A stretch of DNA of 37,972 nt, taken from positions 1 through 37,972 of the IMG/VR virus record IMGVR_UViG_3300032224_000289; one strand, given 5' to 3'. A model generated the notes under the pieces. It was not told the origin of the DNA, made no database searches, and worked only from the letters and a program-made list of their open reading frames with translations. Made by a program: the position numbers and the translations under genes. Shown piece after piece: positions 15,025 to 23,776 of this stretch (the first letter of the stretch is position 1; each line of letters opens with the position of its first letter). This DNA comes from a virus.

Positions 15025-16010
15025 TGGCCGTACAAGCCTCCGTCCGTTCCTATGTGGGTATAGCCAAAGAAGCCACTAGAGGAACCGCAGTAGCACCAAC
15101 AGATTTTATACCTGTTGCAAAAGATAGTTTGGCACCAGTAGATGTAATTGACCCGTTATACGACACAGGACTTCGCGGTTCTAATGTTGTTAATTACAAT
15201 TACATTCCTGGTCGCAAGCGTTCAACATTTGACTTTGGTGGCGCAGTATTTGCAGACACTATTGGTTATTCATTAGCAGGAATTATGGGTGCAGTTGCAA
15301 CAACTGGCGCATCAGCACCATATACACACACAATTTCGCTAAAAAATAGCCTTACTTCAAATGTTGATGTTCAACCAATTTCTTACACATTAACCGATTT
15401 TTATGCGGCAAATGTTCGCCGTTTTCCGGGCTGCCAATTCAGCGATTTCTCATTAAAGTTTAACGCTGATGGTATGTTGGAATACGATGCAAAGACAACA
15501 GGTTGGTCATCAAGCACAACAACAGACCCAACACCAACATTTAGCACAGTACTACCTACACCAGTTTGGCAAGGAACAGTTTCTATTGGCGGTTCATCAG
15601 TATCTACCGCAATGGAAGGTTCTATTGAAATGAAGCGTGCCGCAACATCTATTTACGGCATCTCACAAACACAAGACCCATATCAAGTATTTCTTGGTGG
15701 TCTTGAAGTAACTGGCACAATTAAGTTTGTAATGGAAACAGATACAGAATTAACACGCTACATTACAAATACACAACCAGCAATTATCCTTAACTGGGCA
15801 TATGGCACTGGTTCAGCCGCTATACAAATTCAAGCAACTCTTACTAAGGGTGCTTATACTGCGGCAGCAATTAGCCGTGGTGATGATTTTGTATCAGTAA
15901 CTATCAACTTAAACGCACAATCAAATTCAACAGATGCTGGTGCATCTGGTGGTTATGCACCTATTAAGTGGGTACTACAAAACGCAAAGGCTTCTGGAAC
16001 TTACGCATAA
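15024..16010 (+). CDS. Major tail tube protein
   Basis: A 328-aa protein beginning VQASVRSYVGIAKEATRGT, with many β-strands and repeated blocks such as FDFGGAVFADTIGYSLAGIMG, LTDFYAANVRRFPGC and GSIEMKRAATSIY. The start pattern (YVGIAKE..RGTAVAPT.FIPV) is typical of phage tail tube proteins. It is followed by a strong terminator and the chaperone genes, in the usual order. The size allows an extra surface domain in the C-terminal half. Confidence 0.88.
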   Translation: MAVQASVRSYVGIAKEATRGTAVAPTDFIPVAKDSLAPVDVIDPLYDTGLRGSNVVNYNYIPGRKRSTFDFGGAVFADTIGYSLAGIMGAVATTGASAPYTHTISLKNSLTSNVDVQPISYTLTDFYAANVRRFPGCQFSDFSLKFNADGMLEYDAKTTGWSSSTTTDPTPTFSTVLPTPVWQGTVSIGGSSVSTAMEGSIEMKRAATSIYGISQTQDPYQVFLGGLEVTGTIKFVMETDTELTRYITNTQPAIILNWAYGTGSAAIQIQATLTKGAYTAAAISRGDDFVSVTINLNAQSNSTDAGASGGYAPIKWVLQNAKASGTYA

Positions 16011-16024
16011 GTTTCAGAACAGAA

Positions 16025-16083
16025 GTGCTAGGGGGTTGGTTGAAGCAGTCGCCTTCCCTGCTCCCACCCCCTAGCACCTTTTT
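16025..16083 (+). terminator. Strong intrinsic terminator after tail tube gene
   Basis: A perfect 12-bp stem (16025-16036 with 16066-16077; GTGCTAGGGGGT/ACCCCCTAGCAC) has a 29-base loop and is followed by CTTTTT. It would let the tail tube be made in excess over the downstream chaperones and tape measure. Confidence 0.88.
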
Positions 16084-16125
16084 ACAAAACTCGGAAGGCA
16101 TTAACTCCTATTGGAAGGAAACAAA

Positions 16126-16485
16126 ATGGCAAGTAAGACAGTAACACTACCGATTAGCAAGGCTAAAGTTGTTTTAAAAGATGCATCAACACTTAAAGTA
16201 AAAGACCGCAAGAAAGTATTTTTAAATGCCGCAAAAGCAGATGAAGGTATTATGCAAGCGTTATCTCTTACTGATGGTCTTTTGGCAATTATTATTGAAA
16301 GTTGGGATTTAGATTTGCCTATTCCATCAATTCGCATTAACTCTCTTGATGAAATGGAAATGGCAGATTACGATTTCTTAACAGAAGAAACAAAAGATGT
16401 TCAAAAGATGTTATTCCCTGCACTTAATCAAACAGATGCCACAGAAAAGGACGCTGAAAGCCCTTTCGGCAACTCCAACGATTAA
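16126..16485 (+). CDS. Tail assembly chaperone G
   Basis: The 119-aa product begins MASKTVTLPISKAKVVLKD and contains LLAIIIESWDLDLPIPS and MEMADYDFLTEETKDV. These features match gpG-like tail assembly chaperones that bind the tape measure before tail polymerisation. ATG 16126 is preferred to the TTG five codons upstream because GGAAGGAA stands in front of it. Near the end, CCCTTTC permits a -1 shift into the T frame. Confidence 0.85.
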   Translation: MASKTVTLPISKAKVVLKDASTLKVKDRKKVFLNAAKADEGIMQALSLTDGLLAIIIESWDLDLPIPSIRINSLDEMEMADYDFLTEETKDVQKMLFPALNQTDATEKDAESPFGNSND

Positions 16486-16679
16486 AATGGGTACTTGAAG
16501 GTGGAGAAAGGCACGAAGCCTTTACCTATCCAGATGAGCAGTTTGTTTATTATGTGTGCGCCAAAGAATTTGGCTGGACACCGCTAGAAACTGATGAACA
16601 ACCTGCTTATTTGGTAGATTGGATAATTGGTATTGCTGGAATAGTGAAAGAAGTTGAAAATGATAGTAACAAACCTTAA
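16126..16679 (+). CDS. Tail assembly chaperone GT by -1 frameshift
   Basis: If ribosomes slip back one base on C CCT TTC (16461-16467), translation continues from CGG 16467 to TAA 16677-16679. This adds 70 residues, including RQLQRLKWVLEGGERHEAF and FGWTPLETDEQPAYLVDW. The whole protein would be about 184 aa. In lambda and most long-tailed phages a small share of G is made as GT this way. No start codon is needed for the T part. It overlaps the next gene by 20 bases. Confidence 0.85.
16461..16467 (+). other. Slippery heptamer CCCTTTC for -1 frameshift
   Basis: It fits X XXY YYZ (C CCT TTC), so both ribosomal sites can re-pair as CCC TTT. It lies six codons before the G stop, and the only in-frame stop in the -1 frame nearby (16455-16457) is just upstream of the slip site. 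The downstream stretch shows no obvious strong stem. Confidence 0.85.
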
Positions 16680-17091
16680 TAGTGTAAGAAAAGGACTTAC
16701 TAAAGCAACTTCTAACCTAGACCAAAGCGTTATGCATTTGCGCGATGAAATGATGGCGGCATTAATTCAATTATCTAAGGAAGAAATTAAAGGTCGCAGA
16801 CCAGAAGGTCAAAGAGCAACTGCTGGTGAACCACCAATGAATCGCACAGGTAATCTGCGCCGTTCTATCAGAGGAGAAAAATTCAAATCTGGTTTTGCCA
16901 AATATGAGGCAATTGTTGGACCTACAATTGTGTATGGAAGAGCAGTAGAATTAGGCGGTACATTTGCACCTAAGTCTTGGATTGGAACTTCTGCTATGAA
17001 AGGTTTCCCATATATGCAACCTGCATTTAAGAAGTTTCAAGTCAAAGTACCTGCTATGGTTTCAAAGCATCTTAAAGTTGGTGGTAGATAA
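16660..17091 (+). CDS. HK97 gp10-like tail/neck protein
   Basis: The 143-aa product has AALIQLSKEEIKGRRPEGQRA, PPMNRTGNLRRSIRGE, VGPTIVYGRAVELGG and FPYMQPAFKKF. This is the pattern of HK97 gp10-like proteins: a conserved TGxLRxSI segment and a C-terminal YxxPA-like block. Such genes normally lie between the connector and tail terminator; here it follows the chaperones. ATG 16660 is chosen over TTG 16654. The stop overlaps the tape-measure start. Confidence 0.82.
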   Translation: MIVTNLNSVRKGLTKATSNLDQSVMHLRDEMMAALIQLSKEEIKGRRPEGQRATAGEPPMNRTGNLRRSIRGEKFKSGFAKYEAIVGPTIVYGRAVELGGTFAPKSWIGTSAMKGFPYMQPAFKKFQVKVPAMVSKHLKVGGR

Positions 17092-19829
17092 TGGCATCAT
17101 TTTTACCGCCAGCAATATTTGAAATTAAAGCAGTTGCCGACCAAGCAATCGCCGAATTTAAAAAGGTAAATGGCGAACTTGAAAAGATGGAAGATAAAGC
17201 CACTAAGGCTGGCGCAAGCGTATCTAAAATTGATAGCGCTAGTCGTATTGCTACTGCTGGTTTATTAGCGGCTGGTGCCGCATTTGCTGGTTTTGCGGCT
17301 ATTGGAATAAAAGAAGCAATGGACGCAGAAGTTCAATTAAATAAATTAGGACAAACACTTACAAACTTTGGCGTTAATACCGAAAAGAACCGCACACAAA
17401 TCAAAGAACTTACCGATAGTTATGTTGATTTAGGTTTTGGCGGAGATGTGGCTATGGGAGCGTTTAATACGTTACTTACCACAACAGGTGATTTAAGTAA
17501 ATCACAAGATTTGTTAGGACTTTCAGCTGATTTAGCAAGAGCAAAGCAAATTGATTTAGGTAGCGCAGCATCTATTTTATCTAAAGCAAGTATAGGTAAC
17601 GCAAAAGCATTTAAAGAAATGGGTATTGAATTAGATGCTAATTTACCTAAACAACAAGCAATAGATAAGGCTATGGCTCAATTAACCGCCAGAATTGGTG
17701 GACAAGCACAAGCGGCAACTAAAACTTTTGCGGTTCAATTACAAATCTTGAAAGAAAAAGTGTTAGATATTGCCGAAAGTTTAGGCGCAACTCTTATACC
17801 TATTATTCAAAAGTTTATAAGTTTTGTTGGCGACTCAATTAATTTTATTAAAAAACATAGTGAAGCATTTAAATTAATTGCAACTGTTATTGTTGGTGTA
17901 ACACTTGCTCTTGTTGCTTACAATGTAACTGTAAAAGTAGTTACTGCCGCAACTAAAGCGTGGACAGTTATTACTGGCATTGCTTCTGCCGCTACAAAAA
18001 TACTTAAAGGCGAACAAATGGCTCTCAATGCCACTATGAAAGCAAACCCAATCGGTTTGGTAATTGCAGGTTTAACGCTTTTGGGAGTCGCAGTTATTTA
18101 TCTTTGGAACAAATTTGAGTGGTTTCGCAAAGGCGTTGTAAAAGTTTTTCAAGTTGTAGTAAATGGCGTTGGTTATTTAATTGGTTATATTGGCACACTT
18201 CTTAATATTGTTTCTAAAGTGCCTAAAATTGGAGATAAATTTAAGGGCGCGGCAGAAGCGGTTAATAGTGCCGCTAATAAAGTACGCGAATTTAGCGATG
18301 GTTTAAATAAACTAGCCGATAAAAAAGTAAAAGTAGGCGTTGAACTAGCATCTCCACAAATTAGCGATTTTGGCGTAGGTACAAGCAAAGGTACTGGTAC
18401 AGGCGGTGGAACAAAACTAGACCCTAAAGTAAAAGCCGCTAATGAAAAATATATGGGTACTATAAAAGATTTACAGGACAAAATTCGCAGTGCAACAGAA
18501 AAGGCAAACGAAAAACTTATTGAGTTACAAATAGATTACGCAGATAAAGTTGCTAATTTACAAAGCGATGCATCAGACAAAATTACTCGCTTAATGCGTG
18601 ATGCCGATGAAAAACGGCTAAAGGCTAAAGTTGATATGGACAAAAAGATTACTGATGCGCAAAAGCGTTTTAATGACACTATGGCTGACCTAAATAAAAA
18701 GTTAGCCAAAGACCAAGCAAAACTTGAAGAAGATAACGCTAAAGCAATTCAAAATATTAAAAAAGAAAATGCAGATAAGTTACAAAGCATTGTTCAACAA
18801 TCTATTGACCGTCTAAGAGATGCCTTTAAAAACGGTACGGCATTTAGTGTAGGAGATTTATTCAAAGGGCTTGTAGAAAGTGGCAAAACTAGCGCAGATG
18901 ACTTAATTAAGGCACTTAGAACCAAACTTGATGGCGCTCGCTTACTTGCAGAAAACGCTGGCAGATTAGCCTCTTTAGGTTATTCACAAACATTTATTGA
19001 ACAAGTTGTAGCACAAGGACCCGATTTAGGTAACGCTTTAGCAACATCTTTGCTTAAATCTGGTACTGCAACCACAGATGAACTACAAACTATTTATAAA
19101 GAATTGGAAACGCTTAACGAAAGCGGATTAAATATTCTTGCATCAAAATTTAATGAAGGTAATGTTTTAGCAACATCTGAACTTAATACTGCATACGCGA
19201 GCGCAAAAGCAGAATTAGGCGTATTTTTAGCAGAACAACAATTACAATATCAAAATTCACAAGCAGAGTTAATGATTGCATTTACAGATGCTATGGCTGA
19301 GGCTGAAAAAACCAGAGATGATGCTATTGCCAACGCCAGAGCAGATTACGCCGAAACAATTGCAGAGATTAATAAACAACTTGCGCAAGATATTGCTGAT
19401 GTTCAAACTGAATTGGCTAAATCTATGGAAGATGCTCTTAAAGAGTACAACAAATCTGTTGCTGATGTTCAAAAAGAACTTTCTAAAGCACTTGCAGAAA
19501 TACAAAAAGTATTTCAAGAAAAATTGGCAAATATTACTAATGCGGTTAATGCAACTAAATCTGCAATCGCTTCACTCGTAACACAACTTCAACTTGCAAT
19601 TGCTCTTTCTGCTAGTTTGGCATCTAATCAGGCTAAAAGTCTTACAACTACTACAACCAGTAGTGGTGGTGGTACTACTGGTGGCGGAACTACTAAACAA
19701 ATTAATAACAACACTAATGTTCAAATTTCAACTACAAACTTAACAAGCCCACAAGAAGTTGCCAATGCTACTATTAGTGCTATCAAATATGGACAATCTG
19801 TACTTGTAGCACCTGTTGGAGCAGTCTGA
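17091..19829 (+). CDS. Tail tape measure protein
   Basis: At 912 aa this is the longest gene. It starts with coiled coil (FEIKAVADQAIAEFKKVNGE), continues with a TMP-like conserved region (DLGFGGDVAMGAFNTLLTTTGDLS), then hydrophobic segments (IATVIVGVTLALVAYNV; IGLVIAGLTLLGVAVIYLW). Two long heptad-like, lysine/alanine-rich coils lie around residues 450-570 and 720-850, before a Gly/Thr-rich linker. Tape length sets tail length; for a gene of this size a tail of roughly 130-140 nm would be expected. The two helices may help DNA cross the membrane. Confidence 0.93.
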   Translation: MASFLPPAIFEIKAVADQAIAEFKKVNGELEKMEDKATKAGASVSKIDSASRIATAGLLAAGAAFAGFAAIGIKEAMDAEVQLNKLGQTLTNFGVNTEKNRTQIKELTDSYVDLGFGGDVAMGAFNTLLTTTGDLSKSQDLLGLSADLARAKQIDLGSAASILSKASIGNAKAFKEMGIELDANLPKQQAIDKAMAQLTARIGGQAQAATKTFAVQLQILKEKVLDIAESLGATLIPIIQKFISFVGDSINFIKKHSEAFKLIATVIVGVTLALVAYNVTVKVVTAATKAWTVITGIASAATKILKGEQMALNATMKANPIGLVIAGLTLLGVAVIYLWNKFEWFRKGVVKVFQVVVNGVGYLIGYIGTLLNIVSKVPKIGDKFKGAAEAVNSAANKVREFSDGLNKLADKKVKVGVELASPQISDFGVGTSKGTGTGGGTKLDPKVKAANEKYMGTIKDLQDKIRSATEKANEKLIELQIDYADKVANLQSDASDKITRLMRDADEKRLKAKVDMDKKITDAQKRFNDTMADLNKKLAKDQAKLEEDNAKAIQNIKKENADKLQSIVQQSIDRLRDAFKNGTAFSVGDLFKGLVESGKTSADDLIKALRTKLDGARLLAENAGRLASLGYSQTFIEQVVAQGPDLGNALATSLLKSGTATTDELQTIYKELETLNESGLNILASKFNEGNVLATSELNTAYASAKAELGVFLAEQQLQYQNSQAELMIAFTDAMAEAEKTRDDAIANARADYAETIAEINKQLAQDIADVQTELAKSMEDALKEYNKSVADVQKELSKALAEIQKVFQEKLANITNAVNATKSAIASLVTQLQLAIALSASLASNQAKSLTTTTTSSGGGTTGGGTTKQINNNTNVQISTTNLTSPQEVANATISAIKYGQSVLVAPVGAV

Positions 19830-20686
19830 TGCCATTAACAAACGGATATTCTTTTTCATTTAACGGACAAGTATTTGGTGGCGCAGGTTCGCCATATCAA
19901 ATTCTTACTGTTGATGGTTTAGAAAGTATTCCAACAATCCGCAATCAAGACGACAATCGTGGTTATAACGATGGTATGTTTACAGGGCGCGATTTTCTTG
20001 GCGGCAGAACAATTAGCATTATATTTAACACTTTTGCTTCATCAACTGCTTCTGCGCAAGAAAATCTCAACACAATTCAAGGCAAATTATTACCACAATC
20101 TTCTGGCACAACGCCTCTTTACTTTTTAATTCCAGATGGAACTGGTAATGAACAATTTGTTAATGCTCGTGTGCGTATCTTTAGAACCACAGTTGATGTT
20201 AATTACACCTATGGTTACATAACCAGTCAAGTAGATTTCTTTTGTGCCGACCCACGCTATTACAACAGTACTTTAAACACCCTTTCCTTGACCGTAGGCG
20301 GCGGTTTGGGACGTGTTTACAACCGCACTTATAACTTGGTTTACCTAAATGGTGCGCCTTCTTATACAACTGTTACAAATACAGGCAGAACAGATACATA
20401 TCCCACAATTACATTTAACGGTCCTATTACAAACCCTATCTTTGGAAATGTTACACAAAGCAAATACATTTTCTTGAACGGCACTTTTGTTGATACAGAT
20501 ACTTGCGTAATAAATTTACAAAATCAGTTAATTACTTTAAATGGCAACCCTGCCAGAAATCTTATGCTTGGTGGTTCACAATGGTGGTCTGCTTCGCCTG
20601 GTGCTAACTCAATATTTTACTTTGGAACTGGTATTGTTAGCGGTACTACGGCGGCATCAATTTCTTGGTATAACGCGTTTATTTAG
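19829..20686 (+). CDS. Distal tail protein (Dit-like)
   Basis: The protein (285 aa) follows the tape measure by overlap and reads NGYSFSFNGQVFGGAGSPYQ, TVDGLESIPTIRNQD, DGMFTGRDFLGGRTISIIF and VDFFCADPRYYNSTLNTL. The ADPR.Y block and strand order are characteristic of siphovirus distal tail proteins, which form the hexameric ring at the tail tip. The C-terminal half is a β-sandwich (FNGPITNPIFGNVT). Confidence 0.88.
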   Translation: MPLTNGYSFSFNGQVFGGAGSPYQILTVDGLESIPTIRNQDDNRGYNDGMFTGRDFLGGRTISIIFNTFASSTASAQENLNTIQGKLLPQSSGTTPLYFLIPDGTGNEQFVNARVRIFRTTVDVNYTYGYITSQVDFFCADPRYYNSTLNTLSLTVGGGLGRVYNRTYNLVYLNGAPSYTTVTNTGRTDTYPTITFNGPITNPIFGNVTQSKYIFLNGTFVDTDTCVINLQNQLITLNGNPARNLMLGGSQWWSASPGANSIFYFGTGIVSGTTAASISWYNAFI

Positions 20687-20695
20687 GAGAACAAA

Positions 20696-21385
20696 ATGGC
20701 ATTAAGAACACCACCGAGTTGGTTACAAAATGGAAGCCACCCTGCCGAAAATGACCGTCTTTCAATGTTGGCGTTGTGGTCACAAACTGGCGTACGCCGT
20801 ACAGGTGATTTAGCAGTTTCACAATCTGGAACACCTGCTATGTCCGTATCTATTGCGGCTGGTTGGGCGGCAATTGTTGGTACAACAACAAGCAATATGG
20901 GTGTTTATACCGTTTACAATGACGCGGCTACAACTGCAACAGTAACTACCGCAGATGCCACAAACCCAAGAATTGATAGAGTTTGTATAACTGTAAATGA
21001 CTCTGCTTACACAGGCGCAGTAAACAATGTAGTTTTTACTGTTATTGCTGGAACAGCCGCCGCATCACCAACCGCACCCGCTACACCCGCTAACTCAATT
21101 TCTCTAGCAACTATCGCAGTTGCCGCTGGCGCAACAACTATTCTTAACGCAAACATTACAGATACACGCACAAGAACAGATATAGACGAGATTGTGTTTT
21201 CTTCAAGCACAACGGCTACTGTTCCTGTTAGAATTCAACTCAATGCTGGTCAAACTGGCAACGCGTTACAAATTCTAAATTCATCTGGCACAGTGCTTAA
21301 TGGATTTGATAGTAGTGGTAATCTTCTCACTGGAGGCATAGACGCCGCAAGCCTTGAATACGAGTTCATTATGGGAGCATACTAA
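20696..21385 (+). CDS. Baseplate/minor tail protein, 229 aa
   Basis: The sequence starts LRTPPSWLQNGSHPAENDRL and LALWSQTGVRRTGDLAV, a head common to minor tail proteins of actinophages and related viruses. A β-rich middle contains DATNPRIDRVCITVNDS, and DTRTRTDID and a short collagen-free tail follow. It is probably a tip or fibre-base component. An AGGAGAACAAA site precedes it, and the next gene follows immediately. Confidence 0.75.
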   Translation: MALRTPPSWLQNGSHPAENDRLSMLALWSQTGVRRTGDLAVSQSGTPAMSVSIAAGWAAIVGTTTSNMGVYTVYNDAATTATVTTADATNPRIDRVCITVNDSAYTGAVNNVVFTVIAGTAAASPTAPATPANSISLATIAVAAGATTILNANITDTRTRTDIDEIVFSSSTTATVPVRIQLNAGQTGNALQILNSSGTVLNGFDSSGNLLTGGIDAASLEYEFIMGAY

Positions 21386-22177
21386 ATGGCAACTAATACA
21401 CCAGCAGTCTTTTTTAGAGGCACGCCTTCTTATGGCGCAACAAATGTAAACCGCACAGTTACTACGGCAGCACTTACATCTAACCTTGTTACTTTAACTT
21501 TTGGTTCTAACCACGGACTTACTCAGGTAGGCACACTCATAAATGTTCAAGGTGTTGGCGCGTCTTATGACGGATTATTTCCAGTAAACTCTTTTGCTGG
21601 ATTAAACACTTGCACCTATGTTGTAACCGCTTCAAACATTGCGTCAGCCTCAGTAACGCCTAACGGCTCAGGTATATTTAATTCAGGAGTAACAGTAGGC
21701 GGAACAATCTCAAATGTGGCGGTAGTAAATTACACAGCGATTGTGACTACTGGCTCAGCACATGGTCTTGCTATTGGAGATATTGTTCGCGTAAATGTTG
21801 GTCAAGCCGCAGCAGACGGAACTTACGCCGTAACTGCCGTGCCTTCAACCACATTATTTACTTATGTATCACCAACCGCGACACTTGCTTCAACTGCTAT
21901 TTCACAAGGCGCGTTTGGCAAATTTCCTGATGTTTATACTTTAGCAGCCTCAACCAATGGCATTGTTACTAACGCTATATTTTCTAACCCAACTCCAAAT
22001 GCGGCTACGGTAAATTTAACAATAGATGGCGTTTCGGTAGCAGAGCAATTATCTATTGCGGCAAACTCATCTACCTTTTTAGATATTAAACAATACTTCG
22101 CAACTACTAAAAAGATTTCGGTTGGAACTTCTATTCCTCAGATTGACGCGCAAGTTTCAGGCATTACGATTGTTTAA
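21386..22177 (+). CDS. Tail fibre-type protein with two β-repeats
   Basis: The first half contains two related units: NHGLTQVGTLINVQGV...DGLFPV, and AHGLAIGDIVRVNV...DGTYAVTAV...FTY. This HGL-GD-V-V-DG-Y pattern occurs in β-sandwich modules of phage fibres. The C-terminus (TPNAATVNLTIDGVSVAEQL) is another β-domain. The position between the distal tail protein and a large propeller-like protein suggests a host-contact structure. The specific receptor is unknown. Confidence 0.7.
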   Translation: MATNTPAVFFRGTPSYGATNVNRTVTTAALTSNLVTLTFGSNHGLTQVGTLINVQGVGASYDGLFPVNSFAGLNTCTYVVTASNIASASVTPNGSGIFNSGVTVGGTISNVAVVNYTAIVTTGSAHGLAIGDIVRVNVGQAAADGTYAVTAVPSTTLFTYVSPTATLASTAISQGAFGKFPDVYTLAASTNGIVTNAIFSNPTPNAATVNLTIDGVSVAEQLSIAANSSTFLDIKQYFATTKKISVGTSIPQIDAQVSGITIV

Positions 22178-22190
22178 GGAAGGTTAAATA

Positions 22191-23330
22191 ATGGGCATTA
22201 GCACTTTACCTGTCATTAAAACAACGGGAAAAGTTTGGACTGCTTACAGCACTCCTTCTTACGCTTCTTTAAGTGGTGCTAGAACTACTGAAACTAATAC
22301 GTCAGCCTCTACTCAAGTTTATTATGTTGGCGGACTTTATATTTTCGGTACAACTAATGGAGTCATTGGTTATTCAACTGACACTAAAAACTGGAATTAT
22401 CAAGTGATTTTGCCTACTGCTCAAAGAATAAATGGTATTGCTTACAACGGCACAACTTGGGTGGTTGTGGGTGGCAATAACTATTGTTATTCAGGAACGC
22501 CAGGTGGCACTTGGACTGCGAGAACAAGCCAAATATCAGGAGTATTGTCAATTAATGACGTTAAATGGGTTGCTGGTTCAATTAACTTATTTGTTTTAAT
22601 TGGAGATCAATCTGCCGCTTCTAACTCAATTTCTACTTCATCTGACGGAATTACTTGGACTGGAAGATACTCTAGCGGAGATAACGTATACAGTCTAGCG
22701 GTAAATACGGCTCAAAGCGTAATTGTGGTTGGCACCGACAAATCAACAGCAAGTCAACAAGCAGTTTATTCAACTAACGGAACTTCTTGGACATTTTGTC
22801 CAGTTACCACTTCCGCAGTTACGGCTAATTATATTTACTATATGCCTCATGTTGATAAGTTTGCTGCAACTAATGTTACTTATAGACGCTCTTCCGCTTC
22901 GGTAGGAACTGCTTGGAATACGGCAACTGCTGAAAAGCAAAACTTGTTTAACGTTATTGTTGCTAATAACTCTACTTCAACATATTTACAACACGCTTTG
23001 CCAATTTGGGATAGCGCAAATAGAAAATATTATGTCGCAGATAGCAGTTCTAGTAGAGGTCAATTTTTTGCTTCACTGTACACATTTAACGCAACTGATT
23101 TACAAACTAGATTTGATACAGGAGTAGAAAATTATTACGGTTGGAGCCTTGATAAAACAGAGGTTTTGCCAATTAACCAAGCCAATGCTTTCCCCAACAC
23201 TGGTCCTGCCGTCACCAGTATTCCTTACATGGGATACGGAAACGGAATTTGGGTTGCGGTAACTACTGGTAACACTTGGAACGCTAACAATAATACAACA
23301 TTTACCGTATTTTCAACTGCTACATCATAA
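22191..23330 (+). CDS. β-propeller-like receptor-binding/tail fibre protein
   Basis: The 379-aa protein carries recurring S-D/N-G-x-x-W units: YSTDTKNWNYQV, SSDGITWTGRY and YSTNGTSWTFCP, each followed by a strand such as TWVVVGG or SVIVVGT, and closing GNGIWVAVTTG. Such repeats build blades of BNR/sialidase-type propellers, which in phages bind surface glycans. No catalytic arginine triad is visible, so binding rather than hydrolysis is favoured. The codon use is more mixed than in neighbouring structural genes. It may be a receptor-binding module that exchanges between phages. Confidence 0.65.
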   Translation: MGISTLPVIKTTGKVWTAYSTPSYASLSGARTTETNTSASTQVYYVGGLYIFGTTNGVIGYSTDTKNWNYQVILPTAQRINGIAYNGTTWVVVGGNNYCYSGTPGGTWTARTSQISGVLSINDVKWVAGSINLFVLIGDQSAASNSISTSSDGITWTGRYSSGDNVYSLAVNTAQSVIVVGTDKSTASQQAVYSTNGTSWTFCPVTTSAVTANYIYYMPHVDKFAATNVTYRRSSASVGTAWNTATAEKQNLFNVIVANNSTSTYLQHALPIWDSANRKYYVADSSSSRGQFFASLYTFNATDLQTRFDTGVENYYGWSLDKTEVLPINQANAFPNTGPAVTSIPYMGYGNGIWVAVTTGNTWNANNNTTFTVFSTATS

Positions 23331-23339
23331 GGAGATAAA

Positions 23340-23570
23340 ATGCTCACATTCAAAGTAGATAAAGACGCACTTGTCACTTATATTCAAGACGGAGAATCAT
23401 TTACCGATATTTGGCCTTGGGGAAATAAAGCCGAAGCAGAGGCTTTTGCTAAAGCCGTATGCGATAAATACAATAGCAAAGTAGAAAACCCTGACGGCAT
23501 TAAATATCCTAAAGCAATACCAACAGCAGAGGAAAAATTACAACAAACAGGTTTTGTTCTACCTAAGTAA
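23340..23570 (+). CDS. Small protein after fibre gene, 76 aa
   Basis: An AAGGAGATAAAATG start precedes MLTFKVDKDALVTYI and FTDIWPWGNKAEAEAFAKAVCDKYN. It is a compact α/β sequence without membrane segments. Short genes directly after fibre genes are often fibre chaperones, but I see no family motif. That assignment is only contextual. Confidence 0.6.
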   Translation: MLTFKVDKDALVTYIQDGESFTDIWPWGNKAEAEAFAKAVCDKYNSKVENPDGIKYPKAIPTAEEKLQQTGFVLPK

Positions 23571-23573
23571 ATA

Positions 23574-23768
23574 ATGAACACGCTCAACCTTTATTTGCCT
23601 ACAATTCCAGTTTGCCAATTTTGCGAATCTGAGGCTAAATACGAAGCGGTTAGTACAGAACCCGACACAATTCACCAATGGGTTTATGTCTGCCAAAAAG
23701 ATTTAGGCGCAAAGACAATAAGTGACATAGGTGAAGGGGCTGGTAGATTAGTCCTATTGGCTGAATAG
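23574..23768 (+). CDS. Small CxxC protein, 64 aa
   Basis: The sequence has PVCQFCES, then YVCQKDLGA, so three cysteines and nearby histidine/aspartate could hold a zinc ion. It starts three bases after the preceding stop. It lies between fibre and tail-hub genes. No function is recognised; it may be a virion zinc protein or an assembly factor. Confidence 0.6.
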   Translation: MNTLNLYLPTIPVCQFCESEAKYEAVSTEPDTIHQWVYVCQKDLGAKTISDIGEGAGRLVLLAE

Positions 23769-23776
23769 GAGGCATA

